Assembly (NCBI GenBank): GCA_934149405.1
Contig: CAKPEV010000006.1
Coordinates: 1 to 64,000 of the forward strand
Direction of reading: 5' to 3'
Length of the DNA stretch: 64,000 nucleotides
DNA from: an uncultured Clostridia bacterium
GTDB taxonomy: Bacteria > Bacillota > Clostridia > TANB77 > UBA1234
Shown here: one piece after another, positions 43,783 to 52,722 of the stretch
Layout of the letters: every line of letters starts with the position of its first letter
Numbering within the stretch: position 1 is the first letter of the stretch
Translations under genes and position numbers: made by a program
The notes under the pieces: generated by a model
Told to the model about the DNA's origin: nothing
The model's input: only the letters and a program-made list of their open reading frames with translations
Database searches by the model: none

Positions 43783-45161
43783 TTATCCTACAATTACATC
43801 TTCTTTTGCGTAAACTATATCATCATTTTCTTTTGGTTTTCCAAGTATAAATGCAACTGCGGTTGTAATTGTTCCCACTCTTCCAATATACATTAAAAGT
43901 ATGTTTACAAACAAGCCTATATTATTCATGCGTTCTATTGCACCAGCCGAAAGTCCAACAGTAGCTATTGAAGACGACAAATCAAAAGTAGTATCTAAAA
44001 CTGACACATTTTCTGTCATATTGCATGTAACAATTAATACGGAAATGAATGTAACTACCGTCATAAAAATAAATACTGTCATAGCTTTCTCATATGTTTC
44101 GTGTGGAATTGTTTTCTTGAATATAGTTATGTTTTTCTTTCCTTTAATCATAGCAAGCATTCCATATAATATAACTACAATCGTTACTGTTTTTATTCCG
44201 CCTGCCATGCTTCCTGGTGCTCCTCCTATAAGCATCAAAAATATCATTAAAAGTTTTGTGGCATCTCTGAGCTCTGCCATATTTACTGTCGACATACCTG
44301 CAGTTCTCGCTGAAACTGATTGGAATGATGAAACTAAAATCTTGTCACTAAACTCTAGATTTCCTATTGTACTGCTATTAGTGTTTTCAAATCCTAAGAA
44401 GAAAACCGTCCCCAAAATCACTAATACTACCTGTGATATCAAAACTAATTTAGTATGTAATGCAAGTTTTTTTATAGCCTTAGAAATACTTGTTTTATTT
44501 TTTATCGCTTCTTCAAAACATTTAGATATATCTTCCCATACCAAAAAGCCAAGACCACCCAATTGAATCAGTATCATAATTGTAACATTTACTACTTTAT
44601 CTAATGAATATGGCTCTAAGCTATTGCCTTTCAAAATATCAAATCCCGCATTACAAAATGCTGATACTGAGTGAAATAGACCTTTAAATAAGCCATCTGC
44701 AAAATTTGTTTCTGGCACAAATCTAGTTGCTAAAATAAGTGCTCCAAATAGTTCAAATGTTAATGTATATTTAATTATTTTTCTAAGTAATTTAACTACA
44801 CCTGCAAAGTCGGTTTTATTAACAGATTGACTAATTAAAATTCGATTTCGTAAGCTTATCTTTTTACCGTAACCACATCATTATAAGTGCAATGACTAGC
44901 ATAAGACCGAAGTCCACCTATTTGTATAAGTATCATCATTATAACTTTTCCAAAAACAGTGAAAGTAGCCTCAACATCAACGGTAGAATGACCCGTAACA
45001 CATGTACAAGATGTAGCTGTGAAAAGCGCATCCATGTATGATAATTCTCCTTTGTGGGATATAGGCAATTTCAATATTAGGCTACCTATAAATATTGTTA
45101 TTAAAAAGCCAAGTGCAATTATCTGCATTGGCGATAATTTATTCATAAATTTTGTTTTCAT
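43783..45161 (-). CDS. ktrB: KtrB/TrkH potassium channel subunit with two in-frame CGG +1 shifts
   Basis: 458 residues when read through. Four pore loops are visible: TCVTG, SAFCNAGF, SARTAGMS and ATVGLSAG. The zero frame reaches IQIGGL then CGG (44907-44909) and stops 20 codons on. Skipping the C gives GGT CTT ATG (GLM), completing the family motif QIGGLG. Thirteen codons later the new frame meets CGG again (44867-44869), just before TAA; skipping that C gives GGT AAA AAG (GKKISLRN), also expected. From there the frame is open to 43783. Without both shifts no KtrB can be made. Confidence 0.9.
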
Positions 45162-45186
45162 TTGTATCCTCCGTTTTTCTTTTAGG

Positions 45187-45316
45187 TTTGTTTAATAATT
45201 ATGATATTTTTTCATTTTTATTTTATTGTACTGCTAGCAGTTAGTTTTTATGGAACACAATGTGCTCCTCTACATTTTTACAACCACTTTATATTTTTTC
45301 AGAAATTAGTTTACGC
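45187..45316 (-). repeat. Dispersed ~125-bp intergenic repeat, copy C
   Basis: It matches copies A and B (TTGTACTGCTAGCAGTTAG, CTCCTCTACATTTTTAC, TTCAGAAATTAGTTTACGCT). The inner stem is altered to GGAGCAC...GTGTTCC, still able to pair. It lies just upstream of the ktrB ribosome site. Confidence 0.8.
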
Positions 45317-45435
45317 TAATTTTTATACTTTATCTACAAGACTATTTTAAATGATAAACAATGAAAAATAAATATATTAACTAAAATTAAATAATTTTAG
45401 TTTGAGAGTTACTATTCAAACTTAATTTATAGCAG

Positions 45436-45508
45436 ATGCTAAACAGTAGTATTTTTATGGAGCACACCTAAGCTCCTCTACATTTTTATAGCACACATTT
45501 ATATTTGA
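45436..45508 (-). repeat. Partial copy E of the dispersed repeat
   Basis: It contains ATGGAGCACACCTAAGCTCC followed by TCTACATTTTTATAGCAC, the central part of copies A and B. The 45162-45756 gap holds copies C, E and F and degenerate CTAAACAGTA direct repeats; no gene is seen. Confidence 0.7.
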
Positions 45509-45591
45509 TATATACTTTTATTTTGAAGACTGAATAGTAATGTTTGAGACATTACTAATTGTATTTAATGTTATAATACATTCTAAAATAT

Positions 45592-45655
45592 TTTCATGTA
45601 CCGCACTTAAGCTTCTCCACATCTTTTATAAAACATACTTTTAGCTTTGAAGGCT
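45592..45655 (-). repeat. Partial, diverged copy F of the dispersed repeat
   Basis: ATGTACCGCACTTAAGCTTC and TCCACATCTTTTATAAAACATA correspond to the ACACCTAAGCTCCTCTACATTTTT core. Confidence 0.5.
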
Positions 45656-45710
45656 AAACAGTAACATTGAAACAAACTTCATTTATTCGCTAAACTTCTT
45701 AATAAATAAT

Positions 45711-45750
45711 AAAAAAAGACTTTCGCATCTACACACGAAAGTCCATTTTT
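45711..45750 (-). terminator. Terminator of the ribosomal alpha operon
   Basis: Minus-strand GACTTTCG and CGAAAGTC pair around a 10-nt loop, followed by seven T residues, just past the rplQ stop. Confidence 0.9.
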
Positions 45751-45756
45751 AATAAA

Positions 45757-46281
45757 TTAAACCAATTGAAGTATAACTGCTTCTGCAGCGTCTCCTCTTC
45801 TTTGACCTAATTTTAATATTCTTGTATATCCACCTTTTTTATCTGCATACTTTTCTGCAATTTCTCCAAATAATTTTCCAGGTAAATCTACACTATTTCC
45901 ATTTTCATCTTTAACCTTGTTAAGATTTGCAATCATTTTTCTTCTAGCTGCAAGTCTTGAAGGCATATCTTTTTTAGCTTTTTCTGTAACTTCTTCTTTA
46001 ACAACTTTGTAAAATTCTTTTCCATTTTTACTTGTTGCTTTTTCTGTTACTTTACATCCATTAGCATCTAATTTAGCTCTAGAAACTTTAACTTCAACTT
46101 CTTCAAAGTTGTCTTTTTCTTTGATTGCAAGAGAAATCAAGCTATCTACTATACTTTTAACTTCTTTTGCTTTAGCTTCAGTTGTTTCGATTTGTCCATG
46201 CCAAATAAGACTTGTTGCCATATTCTTAAGCATAGCAACTCTATGGTCAGCAGTTCTTCCTAACTTTCTATTTTCTGCCAC
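45757..46281 (-). CDS. rplQ: 50S ribosomal protein L17
   Basis: 174 residues, last gene of the alpha operon. The core is present (RKLGRTADHRVAMLKNMATS at the start and YTRILKLGQRRGDAAEAVIL at the end). A charged insertion of about 55 residues (from about 62 to 118) makes it longer than the usual 115-130. L17 lies near the exit tunnel. Confidence 0.97.
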   Translation of the reverse strand: MAENRKLGRTADHRVAMLKNMATSLIWHGQIETTEAKAKEVKSIVDSLISLAIKEKDNFEEVEVKVSRAKLDANGCKVTEKATSKNGKEFYKVVKEEVTEKAKKDMPSRLAARRKMIANLNKVKDENGNSVDLPGKLFGEIAEKYADKKGGYTRILKLGQRRGDAAEAVILQLV

Positions 46282-46309
46282 TTTTATTTCACCCTTCCTA
46301 AATAATTTC

Positions 46310-47257
46310 TTAATCTTCGCTAGGCATAAAATCTAACCCTAAAGAATGTAACTTGTTTGTTACTTCTTCTAATGATTTTCTACCTAAGTTTCTAACTTTC
46401 ATCATATCTTCTTCTGTCTTGTTTGTTAAGTCTTCTACATTGATGATTCCAGCTCTCTTCAAACAATTATATGATCTTACAGATAAATCAAGTTCTTCGA
46501 TTGTTGTTTCTAATACTTTCTCTTTCTTAGATTCTTCTTTCTCAACCATGATTTCTGTGTTCTTTGTAGCTTCAGACAAATCTATAAATAATGCTAAATG
46601 CTCATTCATAACCTTTGCAGCTAAGCTCAAAGCTTCATCTGGTGCAAGGCTTCCGTCTGTCCAAAGTTCTATTGTTAATTTATCATAATCTGTTATTTGA
46701 CCTACTCTTGTATTCTCAACATAGAAATTTACTTTCTTTACTGGAGTATAAATAGAATCAATAGCGATAACTCCGATAGGTTGATTTGCGTTTTTGTTCT
46801 TGCTAGATGGATTATATCCTCTACCACGATTTGCTGTTAATTCCATATGTAATTTGCCACCCTCGGCAATTGTACAAATATGTAAATCTGGATTTAATAT
46901 TTCAACATTTGCATCTCCAACGATGTCTCCTGCTGTAACTTCTCCTTCGCCATCAACATCAATTTTAAGATTTTTTTCTTCGTTATCATGAATCTTTAAT
47001 CTTACGTTCTTTAAGTTTAGAATTATTTCTACAACATCTTCGACAATGCCAGGTATTGTAGTAAACTCATGTTGAACTCCGTCAACTTTGATACTTGTAA
47101 TTGCAGCTCCTGGAAGTGATGAAAGCAAAATTCTACGAAGTGAATTACCAAGTGTAATTCCGTAACCTCTCTCTAAAGGTTCACATACAAATTTTGCATA
47201 CATATTATCATTGTCTAGTTTTAAACATTCGATTCTTGGCTTTTCGAATTCTATCAT
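46310..47257 (-). CDS. rpoA: RNA polymerase alpha subunit
   Basis: 315 residues. The N-terminal assembly domain (GYGITLGNSLRRILLSSLPG) and the C-terminal domain that contacts UP elements and activators (NCLKRAGIINVEDLTN, NLGRKSLEEV) are both complete. It is in the usual place between rpsD and rplQ. Confidence 0.98.
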   Translation of the reverse strand: MIEFEKPRIECLKLDNDNMYAKFVCEPLERGYGITLGNSLRRILLSSLPGAAITSIKVDGVQHEFTTIPGIVEDVVEIILNLKNVRLKIHDNEEKNLKIDVDGEGEVTAGDIVGDANVEILNPDLHICTIAEGGKLHMELTANRGRGYNPSSKNKNANQPIGVIAIDSIYTPVKKVNFYVENTRVGQITDYDKLTIELWTDGSLAPDEALSLAAKVMNEHLALFIDLSEATKNTEIMVEKEESKKEKVLETTIEELDLSVRSYNCLKRAGIINVEDLTNKTEEDMMKVRNLGRKSLEEVTNKLHSLGLDFMPSED

Positions 47258-47394
47258 TCTTTAACCTCCTAAATAATATAAATTTTATTACTCTTTCTTA
47301 ATCTAAGCATGTCTTAAAATTAAGCATTGTCCATCGTATAAATAAACATTTTCTAAATATAAGCCATCTATAAAATGGACAACTCAATTTATTT

Positions 47395-48018
47395 CTATTT
47401 AGAATACAACTCGACAATCAAATGCTCCTTAACTGGTAAATCGATTTCTTCTCTAGCAGGAACAGCAACGATTTTACCTGATTTGTTATCAACATCAGCT
47501 TCTAACCAACTTGGAATTGGTCTACCGTTTTCTTCTGCTATTTGTTTGAATATAGGATCATTTTGACTTGATTCTCTAACTTTTATTACATCATTTACTT
47601 TTGTTAAGTAAGAAGGAATATTTACTTTTACTCCATTTACTTCGAAATGACCATGTCTAACTAATTGTCTTGCTTGAGCTCTTGATGTTGCTAATCCTAA
47701 TCTATATACAACATTATCTAATCTGCTTTCAAGAATTTGAAGTAATTTTAAACCTGTAACTTCTTTAGATCTTGAAGCCTCTTCAAAGTATTTTCTAAAT
47801 TGAGATTCTAAAACACCATAGAATGCTTTAGCCTTTTGTTTTTCTCTTAATTGCATACCATAATCTGATTGTTTCTTTCTTTTTTGTCCATGTTGACCTG
47901 GAGCATATGCTCTTCTTGTTAAAGCACATTTATCAGTATAACATCTTGAACCTTTAAGAAACAATTTTTCGCCTTCTCTACGGCAAACACGGCATGACTC
48001 ACCTATATATCTTGCCAT
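47395..48018 (-). CDS. rpsD: 30S ribosomal protein S4
   Basis: 207 residues. A zinc-type N-terminus (CRVCRREG and CYTDKC) and an S4 domain (SRAQARQLVRHGHFEVNG) are visible. S4 nucleates 30S assembly and often represses its own operon. A hairpin pairing TTGTCCAT with ATGGACAA (47328-47381) lies in the 137-bp gap between it and rpoA. Confidence 0.98.
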   Translation of the reverse strand: MARYIGESCRVCRREGEKLFLKGSRCYTDKCALTRRAYAPGQHGQKRKKQSDYGMQLREKQKAKAFYGVLESQFRKYFEEASRSKEVTGLKLLQILESRLDNVVYRLGLATSRAQARQLVRHGHFEVNGVKVNIPSYLTKVNDVIKVRESSQNDPIFKQIAEENGRPIPSWLEADVDNKSGKIVAVPAREEIDLPVKEHLIVELYSK

Positions 48019-48059
48019 TTATATATTCATTCCTTTCTATTTTCAATTTAAACTTAAGA

Positions 48060-48464
48060 TTAAACTCTTCTTCTCTTTGGAGGTCTGCATCCATTGTGAG
48101 GAATTGGAGTTACATCTTTGATCATACTGATTTCAAGACCTGCAGTTTGAAGTGCACGAATTGCAGCTTCTCTACCAGCTCCTGGTCCTTTAACAAATAC
48201 TTCTACAGATTTTAATCCGTGTTCCATAGCTGCTTTTGCTGCAGTTTCAGCTGCCATTTGAGATGCAAATGGTGTGCTCTTTCTAGAACCTTTAAATCCT
48301 AATCCTCCTGAACTTGCCCAAGATAATGTGTTACCTTGAACATCTGTAATTGTAACTATTGTATTGTTAAAACTAGAGTGAATATGAGCTTGACCTTTTT
48401 CAACGTTTTTACGCTCTTTTCTCTTTCTAGTTGTAGCTTTTTTAGCTTGTACTTTACCTGCCAC
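48060..48464 (-). CDS. rpsK: 30S ribosomal protein S11
   Basis: 134 residues. The family signature GPGAGREAAIRAL and the terminal DVTPIPHNGCRPPKRRRV are present. It is part of the platform of the small subunit, in its usual place between rpsM and rpsD. Confidence 0.98.
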   Translation of the reverse strand: MAGKVQAKKATTRKRKERKNVEKGQAHIHSSFNNTIVTITDVQGNTLSWASSGGLGFKGSRKSTPFASQMAAETAAKAAMEHGLKSVEVFVKGPGAGREAAIRALQTAGLEISMIKDVTPIPHNGCRPPKRRRV

Positions 48465-48480
48465 TATAATTCACCCTCCT

Positions 48481-48849
48481 TTATTTCTTCTTATTTGCTA
48501 CCATTTTTCTAGGACCTTTTCTTGTTCTTGCATTAGTTTTTGTTCTTTGTCCTCTAACTGGTAAATTCTTTTTATGTCTGATTCCTCTATAGCAGCCAAT
48601 TTCCATTAATCTCTTAATATCAAGTGCTATATCTCTTCTTAAGTCACCTTCAACTTTGTAATTTTTATCAATATTTTCTCTTAGTTTGATAACTTCTTCT
48701 TCTGTCAAATCTTTAACTCTTGTGTCTGGATTAACTCCAGTTTCAGCTAAGATTTTGTTTGATCTTGTTCTTCCTATACCATAGATATAAGTTAAGCCTA
48801 TTTCAACTCTTTTTTCTCTTGGTAAGTCAACTCCTGCGATACGAGCCAT
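48481..48849 (-). CDS. rpsM: 30S ribosomal protein S13
   Basis: 122 residues, with IAGVDLPREKRVEIGLTYI at the start and RGQRTKTNARTRKGPRK at the basic tail that touches P-site tRNA. The 175-bp gap upstream (48850-49024) can fold (ATTGATTT/AAATCAAT and GTTGC/GCAAC), at the position where alpha-operon leaders are found. Confidence 0.98.
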   Translation of the reverse strand: MARIAGVDLPREKRVEIGLTYIYGIGRTRSNKILAETGVNPDTRVKDLTEEEVIKLRENIDKNYKVEGDLRRDIALDIKRLMEIGCYRGIRHKKNLPVRGQRTKTNARTRKGPRKMVANKKK

Positions 48850-49024
48850 TTAAAAAATACACCTCCATAAAAACTTTTTGTTACTTTGTGTGTTGCTACC
48901 TAGTGACGTAAGTTGCAACTATATATAAACATTGATTTAGATCTTATTTCTAAGACAGCCGCCCAAATCAATATTTAAAGCGTTTTTTTTGACATCTTTA
49001 TGTCATATGTTGTCTATACTTCAA

Positions 49025-49138
49025 TTAGCCTTGACGTTGTTTATGCTTTGGGTTTTCGCATATAACTCTAACAACGCCTTTTCTTTTGATTACTTTGCAT
49101 TTGTCGCAAATTTTCTTTGCTGATGGTCTTACTTTCAT
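49025..49138 (-). CDS. rpmJ: 50S ribosomal protein L36
   Basis: 37 residues (MKVRPSAKKICDKCKVIKRK, ending HKQRQG), the short zinc-ribbon form with CxxC...C...H. AAGGAGGGG precedes ATG 49138. Confidence 0.97.
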   Translation of the reverse strand: MKVRPSAKKICDKCKVIKRKGVVRVICENPKHKQRQG

Positions 49139-49205
49139 TTCTTCCCCTCCTTAAAATTACCAGTTTATATATAAATCTTCGCAAAAGCGAAGTGCCGCGC
49201 AAATA

Positions 49206-49424
49206 CTATTTCGCCCTCCAAGTGATACGTCCTCTGTTTAAATCATATGGTGAAAGTTCTAATTTAACTTTATCACCAGGTAAGATTTTAATAAAATTCA
49301 TTCTCAATTTTCCAGAAATATGTGCATGTAATTTATGTCCATTTTCTAACTCAACAATGAATTCTGCATTAGGTAATGCCTCTACGACAGTTCCCTCAAC
49401 CTCAATTATATCTTCCTTTGACAT
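49206..49424 (-). CDS. infA: Translation initiation factor IF-1
   Basis: 72 residues. It is a single OB-fold (VEGTVVEALPNAEFIVELEN, HISGKLRMNFIKILPGDKV) blocking the A site in initiation. It is in its usual place before rpmJ. Confidence 0.98.
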   Translation of the reverse strand: MSKEDIIEVEGTVVEALPNAEFIVELENGHKLHAHISGKLRMNFIKILPGDKVKLELSPYDLNRGRITWRAK

Positions 49425-49435
49425 ATAAGTACCTC

Positions 49436-49702
49436 CTACTTGTCCCTTAGTACCTCTTTTAGGGCTCTTTTTATATCTTGATTTGTAACTTTATGCTTGT
49501 TCTTAATTCTTGTTGCTATATTCTCGTCATAAAGATCTGTTGCTTCAATGTGCTTTATTTTCTTCTTTTTAGGTTTATCTATTTTTCGAACAGAACCATT
49601 TACCAAATACACGTAATTCTCATCAACATCAACAACAATAAAATATAATCCTTTATCGCGTCCCATTGTTGATATTACTATATTTCCAATCTCTATATTC
49701 AA
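49436..49702 (-). CDS. KOW-domain RNA-binding protein (L14e-type)
   Basis: 88 residues. A KOW motif (IGNIVISTMGRDKGLYFIVV) with a basic PKKKKIKHI segment resembles the small KOW proteins found between map and infA in many Clostridia. A ribosome-associated role is likely. Confidence 0.85.
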   Translation of the reverse strand: MNIEIGNIVISTMGRDKGLYFIVVDVDENYVYLVNGSVRKIDKPKKKKIKHIEATDLYDENIATRIKNKHKVTNQDIKRALKEVLRDK

Positions 49703-49775
49703 AATTTATACCAACCTTTCTGTATACAAAAACTGCTAAAAAGCCATTTTCTAACTTGTACATTATACATTTTTT

Positions 49776-50537
49776 TTACACTATTGTCAACACTTCAGCA
49801 CCATTTTTTGTTATCAAAATAGTGTTTTCGTAGTGTGCAGATAGTTTTCCATCTTCTGTAAGTACTGTCCAGCCATCTTCATCTTCTATTATATCGGCTC
49901 TGCCTTCATTTACCATGGGTTCAACTGCTAGTGTCATGCCAGCTTCAAGCCTTGGTCCTCTTCCAGCTTTTCCGTAATTAGGTACACCCGGATCTTCATG
50001 CATACTTGTGCCAATTCCATGTCCTTGGAATTCTCTTACTACAGAGTAACCGTTGTCTTCAACATACATTTGAATTGCATGAGAAATATCCGAAACTCTA
50101 TTGCCTGGTTTTGCGTATTTTATTCCTTCCCAAAAGCTTTCTTCTGTCACTTTTACTAGTCTTTTGGCTTCTTCGCTACCTTCTCCTACAACATAACTTC
50201 TTGTTGCATCTCCAAAATAGCCATCCTTGTCTGCAACAATATCTATACATACCAAATCTCCATCTTTCAATTTTCTGTTTGATGGTATTCCATGAATAAC
50301 TTCATCATTTACAGAAATACATGCAGTTGCTGGGAAAGGATTAGGATCACCATGTGGATATCCTTTACACGAGCAATTGCATCCATGTGATAAAAAGAAC
50401 TTTTCTGTAACTTCATCTAATTCTTTTGTTGTTACTCCTACTTTTACATGCTTTTTTATCTCTTCATGTGCTAATGCTACTATTTTACAGATTTCTCTCA
50501 TTTTTGCTATTTCTTTTTCAGATTTTATTGAAATCAT
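49776..50537 (-). CDS. map: Methionine aminopeptidase, type I
   Basis: 253 residues from ATG 50537 (GGAG upstream). Metal ligands appear in order: HGIPSNRKL (His), CIDIVADKDGYFGDATRSY (two Asp), FQGHGIGTSMHEDPGVPNY (His), and VEPMVNEG and HYENTILIT (two Glu). It removes initiator methionine from nascent chains. Confidence 0.96.
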   Translation of the reverse strand: MISIKSEKEIAKMREICKIVALAHEEIKKHVKVGVTTKELDEVTEKFFLSHGCNCSCKGYPHGDPNPFPATACISVNDEVIHGIPSNRKLKDGDLVCIDIVADKDGYFGDATRSYVVGEGSEEAKRLVKVTEESFWEGIKYAKPGNRVSDISHAIQMYVEDNGYSVVREFQGHGIGTSMHEDPGVPNYGKAGRGPRLEAGMTLAVEPMVNEGRADIIEDEDGWTVLTEDGKLSAHYENTILITKNGAEVLTIV

Positions 50538-50624
50538 TATATAAACATCTCCAGTCATTTTTGTTTTCAAAATCGTTTATATTTTACCACATTTTCACAT
50601 ATTTTTCAATGAAATTCAGTTATT

Positions 50625-52682
50625 TCAGGCAAATAATCTTCCTATCCATCCAAACATCTTATCTAGCACTACCATTAGTCTATCCCAGAATGTTTGGTTA
50701 TTTTCTTTTTGCTCTAAGTCTCCTGTTTTTGGCTTTATCTCTTTTATATCAGGTGTTTTTAGTATAAATTGCACTTCTGTTACGTTTTCATTTTTTTCTG
50801 AACCAAATGATTCTACTTTGGCATCCTTATCTATATTAAATATATTTGTTTTTTCTTCTATTTCATCCCATTTATCATCTGTTATGTTTTGTATTGTGTT
50901 TTTTGAATTTATTAATGTATCTGTTTGTTTTGTAATTTGCATCAATTGTTTATTTACAGATAGTATTGCATCTGCTGTTTTATCTGTTCCTTCATATATC
51001 GTACTACTTATTATTTTTAATGTTTTTTGCAAGTTGCCAATCATACTTACAGACAATGAATCCATCTCTTTTAATTCTTGCACTAATTTTTTCATATTTT
51101 CTATTGATGCTTCAAAGTCACCACTATTTGCAAGCAATTTATCACTATATTCATTTGCTGTTTTCAACATTTCTCCTAATGTTGATGTTGTGCTTACTAG
51201 TCCTGATGTAACATCTTCTATTACTTCTGCATCATCTTTGTCTATCATCTTGTAAATTTTATTTAAATCGCTTTTTAACGTCTTTAAATCTTTTGCTAAT
51301 GTTTTTGTTCCAGAGGCACTACTACCAGACATTTCTTTTAGTATTTTTTGTACTTCACCTAAATTATCATATATATCTTCAGCTGATGTTGAGATTTTGC
51401 CAAATACAGCTTCCATTTTGGCATCACCAGAAATGCTTGGGCTAACCTTTTCGACCGTACCTTCTATTGTTTTAGCACCAACACCTATATTATATAAGCA
51501 ATCTTCCAATTCTTCTGTTTCATCGCTTGTATCTAAGCTTCCTAATAAGCCAACTAAATCTCCAGTTAAATCTGTAACTGTTTTTACTGTATTTTTTATA
51601 ATCTTTACTTCTTGTGGTAAGTCATCTACAACATCTTCTAAATCACTTAAGCTATCATTCAAATTGTCCACATCTTCTTCTAAAACTTTAGTTTTTTCAC
51701 TTAGTTTTTCTGACATTTCTACAAATATCTCGTAATTTGTTTTCATGCTATCTAAGTCTTTGTTTGTATTTTCTATGATAGGTTCAAGTTCTTCTAATAC
51801 TGCCTTTAATTTCGCAATATCTTCATCTCTTAAACCACTTAATCCATGTATTTCTTTTGTTCCATTTTTTATTTCAGTTACGCCATTATTTATGCCATTT
51901 AAGCCACTATTCATTCCTTTTAATGAATTTAAAACTACATCTGTGCTTGCATTTATTGCATCTTTGGCATTTTCTATATTTTCTTTTTCATCTACTAAAT
52001 CTGATAATTCATCTAATATGTTACCTGCTATTGGAACCATCGCCATTGTTATACCATCCATGCTAAAGTTTTCTGTTCCTAATTTTATATGTAATGTTGT
52101 ACTTTGACCAGGTAATACTATGAACATAAGTGTTTTGGTATTACCTGTATTTGCTATAATAGCCTCATCCGATTCTAAACTTAAGTAATCATCCATATCA
52201 TAACTACCTGTTACTTCTAGCATGTAATTGTTTTTGTAATACTCTTTTGCATTCTCATTTGCGTTTATCTCTAGAACTATCTCAACTAGTCCTTTTGCAC
52301 CTAACAAATCTTTTTGGGCACATTCAACTCCGTTTAATTTATATGTTATTTTAAATGTCCAAGGCAATTTATCATAATATTCTTCTCCAACTTTTCCTGT
52401 GTATGCTACTCTTCTTTCGCCACTAACATTAAAAATTGTTTTTTCTCCACTTTCTATATTCTTTCTATTTGTTAAGTTTTCAACCTTTGTATATTTTGTA
52501 TAATCTTCATAGTTTTCAGCTGTGTTGTTCGTTAATATGCTATATATGTTTATTTCTGAGACATTTCCCTCTTCTCCCAAATTTACGTATACTGTCTCAC
52601 TTTTATTTATGCTAGGCATTGCAAAGCAAAAACTATTCATAACTATCATAAATGCTAATATCAAACTAATTACACGTTTCAA
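50625..52682 (-). CDS. Secreted YhgE/Pip-like coiled-coil protein
   Basis: 685 residues. A signal peptide (1-21, ending CFAMPS) is followed by a beta-rich N-terminal domain (about 30-220) and a long helical section (about 230-600) with heptad runs (LNSLKGMNSGLNGINNGVTE) like the YhgE/Pip or X-X-X-L-X-X-G proteins. A hydrophobic C-terminal patch (WDRLMVVLDKMFGWIGRLFA) may touch the membrane. It lies 40 bp after the MMPL gene and probably partners it outside the membrane, as such pairs do in other Firmicutes. Confidence 0.7.
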   Translation of the reverse strand: MKRVISLILAFMIVMNSFCFAMPSINKSETVYVNLGEEGNVSEINIYSILTNNTAENYEDYTKYTKVENLTNRKNIESGEKTIFNVSGERRVAYTGKVGEEYYDKLPWTFKITYKLNGVECAQKDLLGAKGLVEIVLEINANENAKEYYKNNYMLEVTGSYDMDDYLSLESDEAIIANTGNTKTLMFIVLPGQSTTLHIKLGTENFSMDGITMAMVPIAGNILDELSDLVDEKENIENAKDAINASTDVVLNSLKGMNSGLNGINNGVTEIKNGTKEIHGLSGLRDEDIAKLKAVLEELEPIIENTNKDLDSMKTNYEIFVEMSEKLSEKTKVLEEDVDNLNDSLSDLEDVVDDLPQEVKIIKNTVKTVTDLTGDLVGLLGSLDTSDETEELEDCLYNIGVGAKTIEGTVEKVSPSISGDAKMEAVFGKISTSAEDIYDNLGEVQKILKEMSGSSASGTKTLAKDLKTLKSDLNKIYKMIDKDDAEVIEDVTSGLVSTTSTLGEMLKTANEYSDKLLANSGDFEASIENMKKLVQELKEMDSLSVSMIGNLQKTLKIISSTIYEGTDKTADAILSVNKQLMQITKQTDTLINSKNTIQNITDDKWDEIEEKTNIFNIDKDAKVESFGSEKNENVTEVQFILKTPDIKEIKPKTGDLEQKENNQTFWDRLMVVLDKMFGWIGRLFA

Positions 52683-52722
52683 TTTAATTACCTCTTTTCT
52701 TACTATTTCGTTACTTCTTCAG

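Noticed and set aside
29030..44909. Sequencing or assembly error as the cause of the seven CGG breaks
   Set aside because: Errors that insert C before GG should ignore reading phase; here every site is exactly before a glycine codon and in codon phase, and none is in a homopolymer. It remains the main alternative until reads are checked.
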